Positions 35,801 to 44,194 of a stretch of DNA of 64,000 nucleotides are shown here, one piece after another; position 1 is the first letter of the stretch; every line of letters begins with the position of its first letter. The stretch is from Candidatus Gastranaerophilales bacterium. Lineage in GTDB: Bacteria > Cyanobacteriota > Vampirovibrionia > Gastranaerophilales > Gastranaerophilaceae. The stretch spans positions 62,001 to 126,000 of the forward strand of contig CALUYZ010000001.1 in assembly GCA_944325175.1 (NCBI GenBank). Direction: 5' to 3'. Below the pieces are notes generated by a model that saw only the letters and a list, made by a program, of their open reading frames with translations, was not told the DNA's origin and did no database searches. Made by a program: the position numbers and the translations under genes.

Positions 35801-36335
35801 ATGTATAAATATCGACAATGTCGCCTCTTGCTGCAAATTCACCTATATCAAGCGCCATTGTTGTTCTTTTATATCCAAAATTAACAAGGGTTTGAATTAA
35901 TTTTGAGTAATCAAAATTTTTATTTTTTTCCAGAATTATTTTATTTTCAGAATAAAAATTTTCCCTTGGAAATTTTTCAAGCAAGGTTTTTATTGGGGAA
36001 ATTATAAAGCTTGGCTTTTTCATTAATATTTCATATTGTTCTTTAAAAATATAAAAATTTCTATCCAAAATTGAATATGGGCTTATTTCCTGATAGGGAA
36101 GTATTTTTGCAAAATCATTTTTATTAAACAAACTTTCATAATCTTTTTGATATTTTAGAGCAGACTGTTCATCTGATGTAATTAAAAGTATTTTTTTGTT
36201 CTGATTTAAAATGTAGTTTAATAAAATTAATTTTAAAGGTGCATTCAGTCCTGACATTGAGAAAGCGCCCGTAAATTTTGAATTTATGAAGCGATTAATA
36301 ATAGGAATATTAAAATTAAAAATATTTTCAACCAT
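32847..36335 (-). CDS. mfd: Transcription-repair coupling factor Mfd
   Basis: A 1162-residue SF2 translocase that removes stalled RNA polymerase and recruits UvrA. Domains in order: UvrB-like N-terminus (GLNAPLKLILLNYIL; FPRENFYSENK); RNA polymerase-interaction (CarD-like) domain with DFVVHYIHGIGIF-type sequence (GEFVVHYIHGIGIFRGL); helicase core with CADVGFGKTEVATRA, IDEEHKFG and SATPIPRTLNMAL; then GLDIPNVNTIIIN and QLRGRVGRSD; and the C-terminal TRCF domain. Complete, of normal length, followed closely by the PPIase gene. Confidence 0.97.
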   Translation of the reverse strand: MVENIFNFNIPIINRFINSKFTGAFSMSGLNAPLKLILLNYILNQNKKILLITSDEQSALKYQKDYESLFNKNDFAKILPYQEISPYSILDRNFYIFKEQYEILMKKPSFIISPIKTLLEKFPRENFYSENKIILEKNKNFDYSKLIQTLVNFGYKRTTMALDIGEFAARGDIVDIYTLYNHPTRIEFFGDNIEDIRFFNPNTQKSFSKSDKIEIPALYKFVSNSTINKNLKNGLIQANKPFTNNETIQTLLNETIEKIDTTEYFEGVEYYLNFINNNLVSILDYLKDYILIFDESALINSKIANLDREYNEEYKNNLENSLSLPIQGKNHIVADELKKEIKKFKKIGFDNFTEDDFFEDEETFSDKIYDFNSSIPPSFSSNGEQFANYIKQNKDKKIIISTNYKNRIEEILNEFEIFNENISILPPISNSGGEFELNETKYIFLTDKELFNKHSKDITSRKYAYNKESPDYIDSVNDIQNGEFVVHYIHGIGIFRGLIKKDFYGTKKDYLEIEFASKDKLFMPAEQINLLKRYRGTGVNPKLSKMGGAAWENIKSKAKKEVKEIAYDLLRLYAKRKLSKGISFDPDTTWQYEMEEAFEYTETPDQMQAIIDTKADMEELKPMDRLICADVGFGKTEVATRAIFKAVMSGYQAAMIAPTTILALQHYQTIKERFKPFSVNVQLISRFKTLKERKETKNGLKNGTVDVVIGTHGLLSDIEYKNLGLLVIDEEHKFGVNHKEKFKQYKENIDILAMSATPIPRTLNMALSGLKDLSLINTPPKNRLPVKTYVGNFNEGYLKNAINHELQRDGQVYFIHNRVEDIARYAKYIQDLAPNARVAIAHGKMQEKELEKIMFDFLNKEYDILVCTTIVESGLDIPNVNTIIINDSDRFGLAQLYQLRGRVGRSDRQAYCYCFYKESKELKEDAIKRLKAIKDFTSLGSGYQIAMRDIEIRGVGNILGAKQHGHMVNVGFDTYCALLEESIEEIKQEKTPKNQREEKFEPCLVDIKTNAYIPDDWVYTTEQKMIEYKKLAEIKTLDELEISIASFKDRFSKIPEPVQNLFKLIRLRLLATSVHITQIQETESNIRLYTPFTIQEWNILRNKIGINITKYFRWTKPQKADDKLKGILLMKTDYLNFDEVFNILADLFYHISKIVLEFKRTN

Positions 36336-36338
36336 TTT

Positions 36339-37289
36339 TTAATTTAAACATAAAAGAGAAGCACCGACAACGCCTGAATAGTCGCCTAAAAGCGCCCTTT
36401 TAAATTCTGTTTTTTTGGATGGAATAGGAAGCGCTTTCATTCTTGCTTTTTTAATTGTATTTAAGTAAAATTCATCAACAGATTGAATTAACCCGCCCCC
36501 TAAAATTATTAGTTCGGGGTTATAAAAGTTCATAACGCTTGCAATGCCGCCTGATAAATATTCAATGGCTTCTACAACATATTGAGTTACAACTTCATCA
36601 TGGGCATCCAATGCCTTTTTTATGTGTTTGGAACTTATTGAGCCTTGTTTTGCAAGGTCTGTTATAATTGATGCTCTGCCTTTTTTAACGGCTCCTAAAA
36701 TTCTTGATTCAATGGCAGTTCTTGAAGCGTACGCCTCTAAGCACCCGTTTGCACCGCAAGAACAGCTTCTGCCGTTTAAATCTACAATAATATGCCCTAT
36801 TTCACCTGCCGTTTCAGATGCTCCAAGGTGCATTTTGCCGTTTTTTACAATGCCTGAGCCTATTCCTGTTCCTATAAAAATGCAGACAATATCTAAATAG
36901 CCTTTGCCTGCACCAAAATTTAATTCACCGATTGTTGCAACTTCAACATCGTTTCCCGTGAATACGGGGAGTTTAAATTCTTCTTGAAGCGGGGTTTTAA
37001 AATCTAAATTTTTACATTCAAGATTAACTGCGTTAATTAAAATTCCGTTTTTTCTGTCTGTTTGACCTGCTAAACCTAAGCCTATTGATTCAATTTCTTC
37101 TTTTTTAATGTCTGTTTTTTTTAATAATTCCGCTATTGTTTCTTTTGTAATTTCTAAAATTTGATTGTTGCCACGGATTTTTTTTGTTTTGTTTTTGACT
37201 TCTTCAACAACTTCGCCCGTTTTTATATCAACGAGCCCTGCTAAAATCTTTGTGCCGCCTAAATCTATACCTATTGAATAATTTTTCAT
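36339..37289 (-). CDS. ROK-family sugar kinase (glucokinase-like)
   Basis: A 316-residue ROK kinase. N-terminal phosphate motif SIGIDLGGTKILAGLVD; catalytic region FTGNDVEVATIGELNFGAGKG; substrate Glu-His in GEIGHIIVDLNGRSCSCGANGCLEAYAS, which includes the zinc CxCGxxGCxE motif. It probably phosphorylates glucose or N-acetyl hexoses in the cytosol. It lacks the N-terminal HTH found in ROK repressors, so it is an enzyme. It overlaps the acyltransferase gene by four bases. Confidence 0.9.
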   Translation of the reverse strand: MKNYSIGIDLGGTKILAGLVDIKTGEVVEEVKNKTKKIRGNNQILEITKETIAELLKKTDIKKEEIESIGLGLAGQTDRKNGILINAVNLECKNLDFKTPLQEEFKLPVFTGNDVEVATIGELNFGAGKGYLDIVCIFIGTGIGSGIVKNGKMHLGASETAGEIGHIIVDLNGRSCSCGANGCLEAYASRTAIESRILGAVKKGRASIITDLAKQGSISSKHIKKALDAHDEVVTQYVVEAIEYLSGGIASVMNFYNPELIILGGGLIQSVDEFYLNTIKKARMKALPIPSKKTEFKRALLGDYSGVVGASLLCLN

Positions 37290-38110
37290 TCTTCTTCTTT
37301 TATTCCGATACTTTTTAATTTTTGTTCAATCGCACGCCACCAATGAAGCTTTTGTTTGTAGGCATAATGATAGCCTTCAAAATTGCCTAAGCTTATTTGT
37401 TTGTCGTGGTTATCTAAAAACTTTTCAAATTTTTCTTGAAGCTCCAATGTAAATTCTTTTCTGTCAGTTCTTTTTGTGGTTAAGACAATAGGTTCGCCAA
37501 TTTCGGAAACTATCTCGGGACGGTCTTGTCTTAAAAACATAAAACTGTTTGCTATTGGAACCAAGTTAATTCCGCCATATTTTTCAACGGCTTTTTCTGC
37601 CACGTAAGCAAGCCCTGATTGAAAAATTTCCGGCCTAAAGTGCGGCGGTCTTATAATTCCTTGAGGGAATAATAAAAAAGCGGTATCAGGAGTATCAAGG
37701 GTTGTTACAGCATAATTAAGTGATTTTATCGAACTTTGTGCAGATTTTTTATTTATCGGAAAACAGCCTATATATTGAAATAAAGGAAACCTGTTCATTT
37801 CTTCAATTAAAAATCTAAAGCGTTTGTTTTTAATTATCATATGAACAAGATAATAGCCCCAAATGCCGTCCCACCAGTTATTGTGGTTGGCATAAAGTAT
37901 TGTTGCAAACCTTTTGTCGCACTTTTCTAAATTTTCTTTTCCTTTATACATAGCGGCATAAAAGCGGCTTTTTAGCATTATGGGGAAAACAATATTTGCG
38001 ATAAAATGCCAAAATGGGACATTTTTTGCAACTCTGAATTTTTCTTCCCTGTTCCTCTGTTTTGTGGGAGGAATTTTAGGATACATATGAATTGGTGCAT
38101 CATCTTTCAT
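37286..38110 (-). CDS. 1-acyl-glycerol-3-phosphate acyltransferase-like protein (PlsC family)
   Basis: A 274-residue membrane-associated acyltransferase. The HX4D motif is intact in ANHNNWWDG; motif 2 is FPINKKSAQSS-like, and motif 3 is FPQGIIRPP in place of the usual FPEG. The region from IANIVFPIML to YYLVHMI gives the hydrophobic support. It probably acylates a glycerophosphate or related lipid; the variant motif and the ROK kinase neighbour leave the acceptor open. Its C-terminus is basic with YKQKLHWWRAIEQ. Confidence 0.82.
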   Translation of the reverse strand: MKDDAPIHMYPKIPPTKQRNREEKFRVAKNVPFWHFIANIVFPIMLKSRFYAAMYKGKENLEKCDKRFATILYANHNNWWDGIWGYYLVHMIIKNKRFRFLIEEMNRFPLFQYIGCFPINKKSAQSSIKSLNYAVTTLDTPDTAFLLFPQGIIRPPHFRPEIFQSGLAYVAEKAVEKYGGINLVPIANSFMFLRQDRPEIVSEIGEPIVLTTKRTDRKEFTLELQEKFEKFLDNHDKQISLGNFEGYHYAYKQKLHWWRAIEQKLKSIGIKEEE

Positions 38111-38185
38111 AACTTGATTTTAGTTAAAAACCTAAAATGTGTCAAACTGATAAAGTGGTTTTTAAAAAGCTTATGAAGCTTGACT

Positions 38186-38455
38186 TTAGCTTATAAAGTA
38201 TTGAAACAAAATGTAATATATTAAAACAAGACTGATTGCAATGATTTGTTTTTTGTAATAACCCAAGCTAAAAAAGTATGACATAAAAGCAAACATATAA
38301 ACATATCCTATTGCTGTTTTGTGTCTTTCTAAAGAAACGAAATAATCGGGAAAAATGGCACCTAAGGCATAGGGAATAATTGTAACTTCAACTATTGCAA
38401 TTATTAAAAGTGCTGTTCCTATATAAAATAAAAGTCTGTCTTTATCTATTTTCAT
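38186..38455 (-). CDS. Small membrane protein of unknown function
   Basis: An 89-residue protein with three hydrophobic segments: LLFYIGTALLIIAIVEVTIIPY, IGYVYMFAFMSYFFSLGY, and IIAISLVLIYYILFQYF. No family recognised and no charged catalytic motif. It sits between an ABC exporter and the PlsC-like gene on the same strand. Confidence 0.65.
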   Translation of the reverse strand: MKIDKDRLLFYIGTALLIIAIVEVTIIPYALGAIFPDYFVSLERHKTAIGYVYMFAFMSYFFSLGYYKKQIIAISLVLIYYILFQYFIS

Positions 38456-38479
38456 AGTGTTAATTCTATCACAATTAAA

Positions 38480-40261
38480 TTAAAAAGAAGAAAGTTTAAG
38501 AATGTTTTCAATTTCTTTGTGTCTTGTTTTTAATTCATCAAAATTTCCTATATCTTTAATTTTACCTTTTTCTAAGTAAATTATACTATCACATTTTTTT
38601 AAGGTCAAAAGCCTGTGTGCTATTGCTATTATTGTTTTTTCACCCTTCAAGTTTGCAACATTTTCTGATACAAAATTTTCTGTTTCAATATCAAGAGATG
38701 ATGTTGCTTCATCTAAAATTAAAAGTTTAAAATTACTGTAATAAGCTCTTGCAAGCGCTACCCTCTTTTTTTGCCCTATTGATAAATCCATTGTTGAATT
38801 TAGAGGAATATTTAATCCTGCTTTTATAAGGGCATCTTCTGCTTTTTTTATGTCAATTTTATTATCATCAACTCCAAAAGCGACATTTTTTAAAACAGAA
38901 TCAGCCAAAAATGAAGATTCTTGAGGCAAAAAGGAAATATTTTTTTGCCACCCTTTAATTTTATCTTTTGTAAGTTCAACATTATCTACAAAAATTAACC
39001 CTTCATCGGGTTCAAAAACGCCTGTTATGATGTCTGCCAAAGTTGTTTTGCCGGCACCTGATGCCCCAATTATGCCAATAAAATCGCCCTTTTTAATTTT
39101 TAAGTTTATATTATCTAAAACCTTATTTTCTTCATATTTAAAAGAAATATTTCTAAGCTCAATTTCATTTTCAAATTTTAAAGGCGGCAGATTTTTGTAT
39201 TCTTCATAATTAAATTTTGAAATTTCATTGTATTTTTCAATGAACCACTTTGCCTTTGGCATTGAAACATTAATTGCATACATTGAAATTAAAACTTTGT
39301 TTAATTGAGGCACAAGCCTTAAAACAATTAAGGCAATAACCGCTAAAGATGAAATTATTGCAGCTTTTGAAATGTCGCTTAAAAAAACAATCGAAATTAT
39401 CATAATTAAAAATGAAATAATAACGCCAATTTCTGTGACATACAAGGGGTAATTTCCAAATGAAATTCTTTTTGAAAAGTTATCTGAAATATTTTTTGAA
39501 CTTTTCATTAAGCAATTTGCAAAATATTCCTGTTTATTTGAAATTATTATTTCTTTTTGAGAATTTATGATGAAATTAACATCATAGGCAAAATCATTCA
39601 GCATTTTTACGCCAATTTCACCTAAATGTGCCGCTTTTTTCTTAAAATAAATATTTTCAAAAAATGCAAAAAGAACAATAAAAGCCGTTGATAAAAAGGC
39701 AGGGATAGTGAATTTGTAAAATAAAAGCCCTAAAATGCAAAGTGCAACAACACCGTTTGCAAGTAAAATTATTGTTCTTAGCACAAATTCAAGTGAAATA
39801 TCTCTGACTGATGAAAACAAAAGAGTATTTTCATCGCCATAGCTTAAAGTTTTTATTTGTTTATAAGGGGCGTATAAAATTTTTTTAATAACATTTTCAT
39901 TAATGTAATCTGACCAAATTTTAACAAAATCGTTTTGTTTTTTTATGTAATACATCATAAAAAGGTTTTTAAACAAAAATACAAAAATCATTAATAATGA
40001 AAGAATGAAAGCTATTTTTAAATAAGGAAGATTGGGCAAAAATTTTGAACAAAATTCAAGCACTTTTTTCCCGCCGATAGAATCTGATGAGGTTAAAATA
40101 AGCATAACCGGAAATATTAAAGCAATTCCCATTAATTCAAGAAAGCCGCCAATGACAGACATGAAAAAAAGCCCTGTCATCTGCCTTTTAAAACCATTTC
40201 CAAATTTTTTAACAAAAATAAAAAAATATTTTAAAAACAAATTAACTCTCACAACTTGCAA
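38480..40261 (-). CDS. ABC exporter, fused membrane and ATPase domains
   Basis: A 593-residue half-transporter of the MsbA/PglK type. Six membrane helices occupy residues about 20-310 (for example FLELMGIALIFPVMLIL). The ATPase domain spans about 350-590: Walker A GASGAGKTTLADII, Q-loop FLPQESSF, signature LSIGQKKRVALARA (Ile replaces the usual second Gly of LSGGQ), Walker B LLILDEATSSLD, and H-loop AHRL. It probably flips or exports a lipid-linked compound. The start is uncertain: TTG 40261 or GTG 40252, with no clear ribosome site. Confidence 0.9.
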   Translation of the reverse strand: MQVVRVNLFLKYFFIFVKKFGNGFKRQMTGLFFMSVIGGFLELMGIALIFPVMLILTSSDSIGGKKVLEFCSKFLPNLPYLKIAFILSLLMIFVFLFKNLFMMYYIKKQNDFVKIWSDYINENVIKKILYAPYKQIKTLSYGDENTLLFSSVRDISLEFVLRTIILLANGVVALCILGLLFYKFTIPAFLSTAFIVLFAFFENIYFKKKAAHLGEIGVKMLNDFAYDVNFIINSQKEIIISNKQEYFANCLMKSSKNISDNFSKRISFGNYPLYVTEIGVIISFLIMIISIVFLSDISKAAIISSLAVIALIVLRLVPQLNKVLISMYAINVSMPKAKWFIEKYNEISKFNYEEYKNLPPLKFENEIELRNISFKYEENKVLDNINLKIKKGDFIGIIGASGAGKTTLADIITGVFEPDEGLIFVDNVELTKDKIKGWQKNISFLPQESSFLADSVLKNVAFGVDDNKIDIKKAEDALIKAGLNIPLNSTMDLSIGQKKRVALARAYYSNFKLLILDEATSSLDIETENFVSENVANLKGEKTIIAIAHRLLTLKKCDSIIYLEKGKIKDIGNFDELKTRHKEIENILKLSSF

Positions 40262-40291
40262 ATATGAATTATCCTAATTATACTCATAATT

Positions 40292-40909
40292 ATGAATAAT
40301 ATGCAAAACAATTTTCATTCAATAGGGCTTTCTTTGGCTCCAAATTCAAACCACAACAGTGCAGTTTGTGTTTTGGACAATAAAAAACAAATAATACATT
40401 TAGATAAATTATTTTTTACCGATGATATTAAATTGTTTTTTGAAAATTCCCCCTATGTAAAAAATTCGATAGTGGTCGTATCTTTGCCTTTTGATGAATC
40501 TTTGTTGGAAGGCAAATGGAGAATACATTCTAAAAATTATAAAATGATAAGCGAGCTTTTTGAGGTTAATAAAAATAATTGGACAAACAGATTGAATGAC
40601 AGGCTCAAAGATTTCTTCACAACCCTAAACAATGAAAAATGTTTAATTTACAGATGCAACATTAATTTGTTAAGACAAAGCTATGGGCTTTATCCTAATT
40701 ATTTAGAAAAAACATCTCTTGATTGTAAAAGCTTTCAGTCGGGTTTAAAAATTAAATACGGGTTTAATATAATGTCTGATAACCTTTTGCCTGCGGCTAA
40801 CTTAGAGGCAATTTTGTGTGCTATGTTTGCTTATGACATTAAGGAAGATAAAATTCAAACTAAAGAAATTGCAAATTATTCCGGCATGAAGGTTTTGAAC
40901 AAAGTTTAG
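40292..40909 (+). CDS. Hypothetical protein, possibly RNase H-fold (DUF429-like)
   Basis: A 205-residue soluble protein. It opens with SIGLSLAPNSNHNSAVCVLDN, then NSIVVVSLPFDESLLEGKWRIHSKNY, and closes with an alpha-helical segment LPAANLEAILCAMFAYD. A first strand with a small-residue turn, a second beta strand ending in V.SLPFDE, and a later Asn/Glu helix recall the RNase H-like DUF429 layout. The identification is weak. Divergent from the ABC exporter; its last four bases overlap the opposite-strand gene. Confidence 0.5.
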   Translation: MNNMQNNFHSIGLSLAPNSNHNSAVCVLDNKKQIIHLDKLFFTDDIKLFFENSPYVKNSIVVVSLPFDESLLEGKWRIHSKNYKMISELFEVNKNNWTNRLNDRLKDFFTTLNNEKCLIYRCNINLLRQSYGLYPNYLEKTSLDCKSFQSGLKIKYGFNIMSDNLLPAANLEAILCAMFAYDIKEDKIQTKEIANYSGMKVLNKV

Positions 40910-41604
40910 ATGTTTGCGCCTTCGTCCTTATTTTTCATAATATTGAAAGCTTTTTTAGACCCTTCAAATTCCTTCATGAAATTTAATGTAAATTCCATTG
41001 CTTCTTTATCTCTTTGAATTAAATGTTTTAAGTTTATTATTTGTTCATAGGTTAATTTATCAAGGTTTGTTTCATATTTATAAATATTTTTAAATTCAAT
41101 TAATGTTTTCTCGTCAAACCCGGGTAAATTTGAATTGTAAGCATACCATTTATAAAAATTGTATAAAACGTTATAAGGGCTTAATTTTTCTTTATCTAAA
41201 ATGAACATAACAGGGCTTTTTGCTGATAATTTTTTATTTGTTAATAAGTTCAGATAAAATGCTTTAATTCCTTTTTTTGGAAAAATTAACCCTTGCTGTT
41301 CATCAATAATTCTTAAAAGATTTTCTGCCCCGTTTAAAATATACAAATTGACGCCTTGTTTTTTTGAATATTCAAAAATGTTTATAAAGTTATCAAAATT
41401 CTTTTTTGCAAGCTCATAAACTTCATTTTGAACTTTTTGTCTGTTTTTGCTTAATTCAGAATCAATCGTTAAGCTTGCGCCCGATGTTATATGGCTTTTA
41501 GCCATATTGGAATTTGCCGATTTTACATTATATTTCTTTGACAAAAATTTTTCTTGAATATCAAAAATCAAATTTATTAAATTTAAAACAAGATTTTTAA
41601 ACAT
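40906..41604 (-). CDS. Hypothetical protein, unrecognised
   Basis: A 232-residue, mainly helical, basic protein. After an amphipathic N-terminal helix (NLVLNLINLIFDIQEKFL) comes a stretch that may fold as alpha/beta: NFINIFEYSKKQGVNLYIL, LLRIIDEQQGLIFP, and SPVMFILDKEKLSPYNVLYNFY. No signal peptide. The end contains two helices with MEFTLNFMKEFEGSKKAF. No family recognised. Tail-to-tail overlap of four bases with the 40292 gene. Confidence 0.55.
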   Translation of the reverse strand: MFKNLVLNLINLIFDIQEKFLSKKYNVKSANSNMAKSHITSGASLTIDSELSKNRQKVQNEVYELAKKNFDNFINIFEYSKKQGVNLYILNGAENLLRIIDEQQGLIFPKKGIKAFYLNLLTNKKLSAKSPVMFILDKEKLSPYNVLYNFYKWYAYNSNLPGFDEKTLIEFKNIYKYETNLDKLTYEQIINLKHLIQRDKEAMEFTLNFMKEFEGSKKAFNIMKNKDEGANI

Positions 41605-41752
41605 AGTTTTTATTATACAAAACTATTTTTAATTTGCATCATCTTTTTGTTTTTTGTCTGTTTTTACAAATCTTTACATCTTTTAAAAAAAAGACATTTT
41701 ATTTTTTAAAAAAAACTTTATTATCATAACGAGAGATAAGAGGAATATTGAG

Positions 41753-42601
41753 ATGGAATACAAAATTAACAGCGGCGATTGCATGTGGAACATTGTAAAA
41801 GACCAATACGGTGACAAGGTTAAAACAAATGCAGATATACAAAAAGCTGTTAACAGACTGGCTGAAATAAATAACATTTCAAATCCAAACTTAATATATG
41901 CAGGAAATACGCTTAATATTCCTTCTTATGAATCTGTTTTTGGCTCTAATGAGGTATCAGCCGATGCACAAACGGATGATTCATTAATTGAACCAACAAC
42001 AACAGATGAAAAAATGGCTGTTTCAACTTCTTTGTATGAAGATTTTTCAAATTGGATTAAATCAAGCTATGACAAATTAATGGGCGGCAAAAGAGATGAA
42101 ATTGAAATGTATGATTATGTAGAATCTGACATTTCGCCTAATGATGAAAATTTTAAAGAACCTTTAATTCAAGGCGCAAAAAATATTGCAGCTTCAAACC
42201 TTCTTGAAGCAGATTCAAACGGCGACGGCACTATGAGCTATGATGAATACTTAGCACAAGAAGTAAGCCAATACAATGAACTGTTTCCGCAAGATGCCTA
42301 CAAAACAGATGCAAATACTAATGAACTTATGACAAAAAACGAAAAAGGGGAATATGAAATTGATTCTTATGCAAATAATTTCATGCAAGAAAATTTTAGC
42401 GCATTAGATGCAGATAATAACGGCTCTTTGGATGAAAAAGAATTAGCTGCATATTATATGGCGCTTGATGCTTCCGATTCTACAAAAGGCTATGCAGACG
42501 GCAAAATTCAAATTGGCGCTATGATAAATACAGATTTAACAGGCAACGATTTTCAAACAAGATATAAAAATGCAAGCAAACTTTTAGGTGAAAGTGCTTA
42601 A
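41753..42601 (+). CDS. LysM protein with two EF-hand calcium loops
   Basis: A 282-residue acidic protein with no signal peptide. Residues 1-58 are a LysM domain (KINSGDCMWNIVKDQYGDKV, ending YAGNTLNIP). Residues 154-165 and 219-230 are canonical 12-residue EF-hand loops: DSNGDGTMSYDE and DADNNGSLDEKE, each with the expected Asp/Asn/Ser ligands and final Glu. A third, degenerate loop may precede GKIQIGAM. The pairing suggests a calcium-responsive peptidoglycan-binding or adaptor protein; how it would reach the wall without a signal peptide is unclear. Divergent from the 40906 gene; it may be lineage-specific. Confidence 0.78.
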   Translation: MEYKINSGDCMWNIVKDQYGDKVKTNADIQKAVNRLAEINNISNPNLIYAGNTLNIPSYESVFGSNEVSADAQTDDSLIEPTTTDEKMAVSTSLYEDFSNWIKSSYDKLMGGKRDEIEMYDYVESDISPNDENFKEPLIQGAKNIAASNLLEADSNGDGTMSYDEYLAQEVSQYNELFPQDAYKTDANTNELMTKNEKGEYEIDSYANNFMQENFSALDADNNGSLDEKELAAYYMALDASDSTKGYADGKIQIGAMINTDLTGNDFQTRYKNASKLLGESA

Positions 42602-42606
42602 TAAAA

Positions 42607-43341
42607 TTAATAGATGTATAAATCTGTTGAAAATTTAAGTCTGCCTGATTGAACCTCTTTATCTGTGTTCATAATTGTGCTTGCGCTAACGCCAAAAGAG
42701 GCTGTATCTTTGAAAAATGAGGGTTTATAGTTAACCCCAAGCTCTTGTTCTATATTTCTGCTTGTCTGGTTGTATCGACCGGTATAATTCAATGAAACGC
42801 CTTTGCCCAGATACAAAGAAGGATTTACATAAAGTTTTTTAGACCCTAAACTTGCATCAGGGTTGACATACCAAATTTCTTGCCCCGCTTGAACAGTCAT
42901 ATTTTTATTCAAATCAAGCTTCATATTCATTGATGACTTATAATTGTTTGTCATATAGCTGCTTTGTTCTTCGGTTGTATCTGAAAAAATACTTAAAGAA
43001 CCGGCTTTTAAAAGTTCGTTTTTGCTTTCCTCTTGTTTAAAGGCTTCTTTGTAGCTTTCTAAAAATTCCGTTTTTCCTACTTGAAGCTTAATCGGCTCTT
43101 TGTCAGGGGTTATAACGTCACCCGATAAATCAACTTTTTCTTTCAATTTTGGGGTAAAAGTTTCTTCTTGCTCTTCAAAAGCTTCACCTGTTTGGGGTGC
43201 ATCGTCAAAGAAACCAAGTTCAAAAAATTGGCTGTATTCATCTATTGACATACAAGACGGGTCATCTGCCGAGTACGCTGAAATTTGCGGGCAAAATACC
43301 CCTAAAAACAATAACAATAAAGTTATTAATTTTTTCTTCAT
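42607..43341 (-). CDS. Secreted protein with beta-barrel-like C-terminus
   Basis: A 244-residue exported protein. Signal peptide residues 1-24 (KKLITLLLLFLGVFCPQISA). The middle (about 30-130) is acidic and low-complexity. The last 105 residues alternate polar and hydrophobic residues in short strands (MNMKLDLNKNMTVQAGQEIWY, KKLYVNPSLYLGKGVSLNYTG) and end with an aromatic residue (KFSTDLYIY). This pattern is that of a small outer-membrane beta barrel, incomplete or oligomeric at about six to eight strands. No specific family recognised. It overlaps nothing and is one base from aroE. Confidence 0.65.
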   Translation of the reverse strand: MKKKLITLLLLFLGVFCPQISAYSADDPSCMSIDEYSQFFELGFFDDAPQTGEAFEEQEETFTPKLKEKVDLSGDVITPDKEPIKLQVGKTEFLESYKEAFKQEESKNELLKAGSLSIFSDTTEEQSSYMTNNYKSSMNMKLDLNKNMTVQAGQEIWYVNPDASLGSKKLYVNPSLYLGKGVSLNYTGRYNQTSRNIEQELGVNYKPSFFKDTASFGVSASTIMNTDKEVQSGRLKFSTDLYIY

Positions 43342-43342
43342 A

Positions 43343-44194
43343 TTATACTAATTCCATTAAAGCAGCGATTTTCATTTTATCTGTGTTAGGGTAAATTCCG
43401 GTCCATATTTCAAAAGCCTTTGCACCTTGATAAACAAGCATATCAAGCCCTGAAACGTATTTTTTATTATATTTTACAGCTTTTTCAATAAGTTCCGTTT
43501 TAATAGGATTATACACTATATCATAAACTATGGCATCATCAGATAATGTTTTTATCATTTCATCTGAAATTGGCGAAACGCCTTGCCTAAAGTTTTTCAT
43601 ACCCAAAGGAGTTGTATTTACAATAATTGAAACATCATTTAATGTTTCCATAACCTCATATTGAAGAAGTTTTATTTCAATATCGCTGAATTTTTGTCTT
43701 AAAACATTAACCGCTTCTGTTGAATTAATAACGTTTCTTGTATAAATATCAATTTTTTTAACACCTTTAAAATAAAGCCCTGCAACAACGGCTCTTGAGG
43801 CACCGCCTGTTCCTAAAACAACGGCTTTTTTATTGTTAAGGTCAACATCTTTAATGGGTTCCATAAAGCCAAAAACATCTGTGTTATAGCCTTTTAGGTT
43901 TTTATTTTCATCAATTACAACGGTATTAACAGAACCCACTTTGTTTGCAAATTCGTCAACATCCGATAAAAATAAGCTTATTGGAATTTTATGAGGTATT
44001 GTTACATTAAAGCCAAGATAGCCGTTTGTTTTTAAGAATTTTATTCTTTGAATTAAATCTTCGCTTTTGGTTTCTAAGGCATCATAGCTTCCGTTTAATC
44101 CTAAATCTTTAAGGGCAGCTTCATGCATAAATTTGCTTAAAGAGTGAGAAAGAGGGCAGCCTATAATTCCCAATTTATAAACTTTTTCATCCAT
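43343..44194 (-). CDS. aroE: Shikimate dehydrogenase
   Basis: A 283-residue enzyme that reduces 3-dehydroshikimate to shikimate with NADPH. Substrate-binding N-terminal domain: GIIGCPLSHSLSKFMHEAAL and FNVTIPHK (catalytic Lys). Nucleotide site: VLGTGGASRAVVAGL. C-terminal VYDIVYNPIKTELI and GLDMLVYQGAKAFEIWTG. The start codon overlaps the topA stop by one base. Confidence 0.96.
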   Translation of the reverse strand: MDEKVYKLGIIGCPLSHSLSKFMHEAALKDLGLNGSYDALETKSEDLIQRIKFLKTNGYLGFNVTIPHKIPISLFLSDVDEFANKVGSVNTVVIDENKNLKGYNTDVFGFMEPIKDVDLNNKKAVVLGTGGASRAVVAGLYFKGVKKIDIYTRNVINSTEAVNVLRQKFSDIEIKLLQYEVMETLNDVSIIVNTTPLGMKNFRQGVSPISDEMIKTLSDDAIVYDIVYNPIKTELIEKAVKYNKKYVSGLDMLVYQGAKAFEIWTGIYPNTDKMKIAALMELV

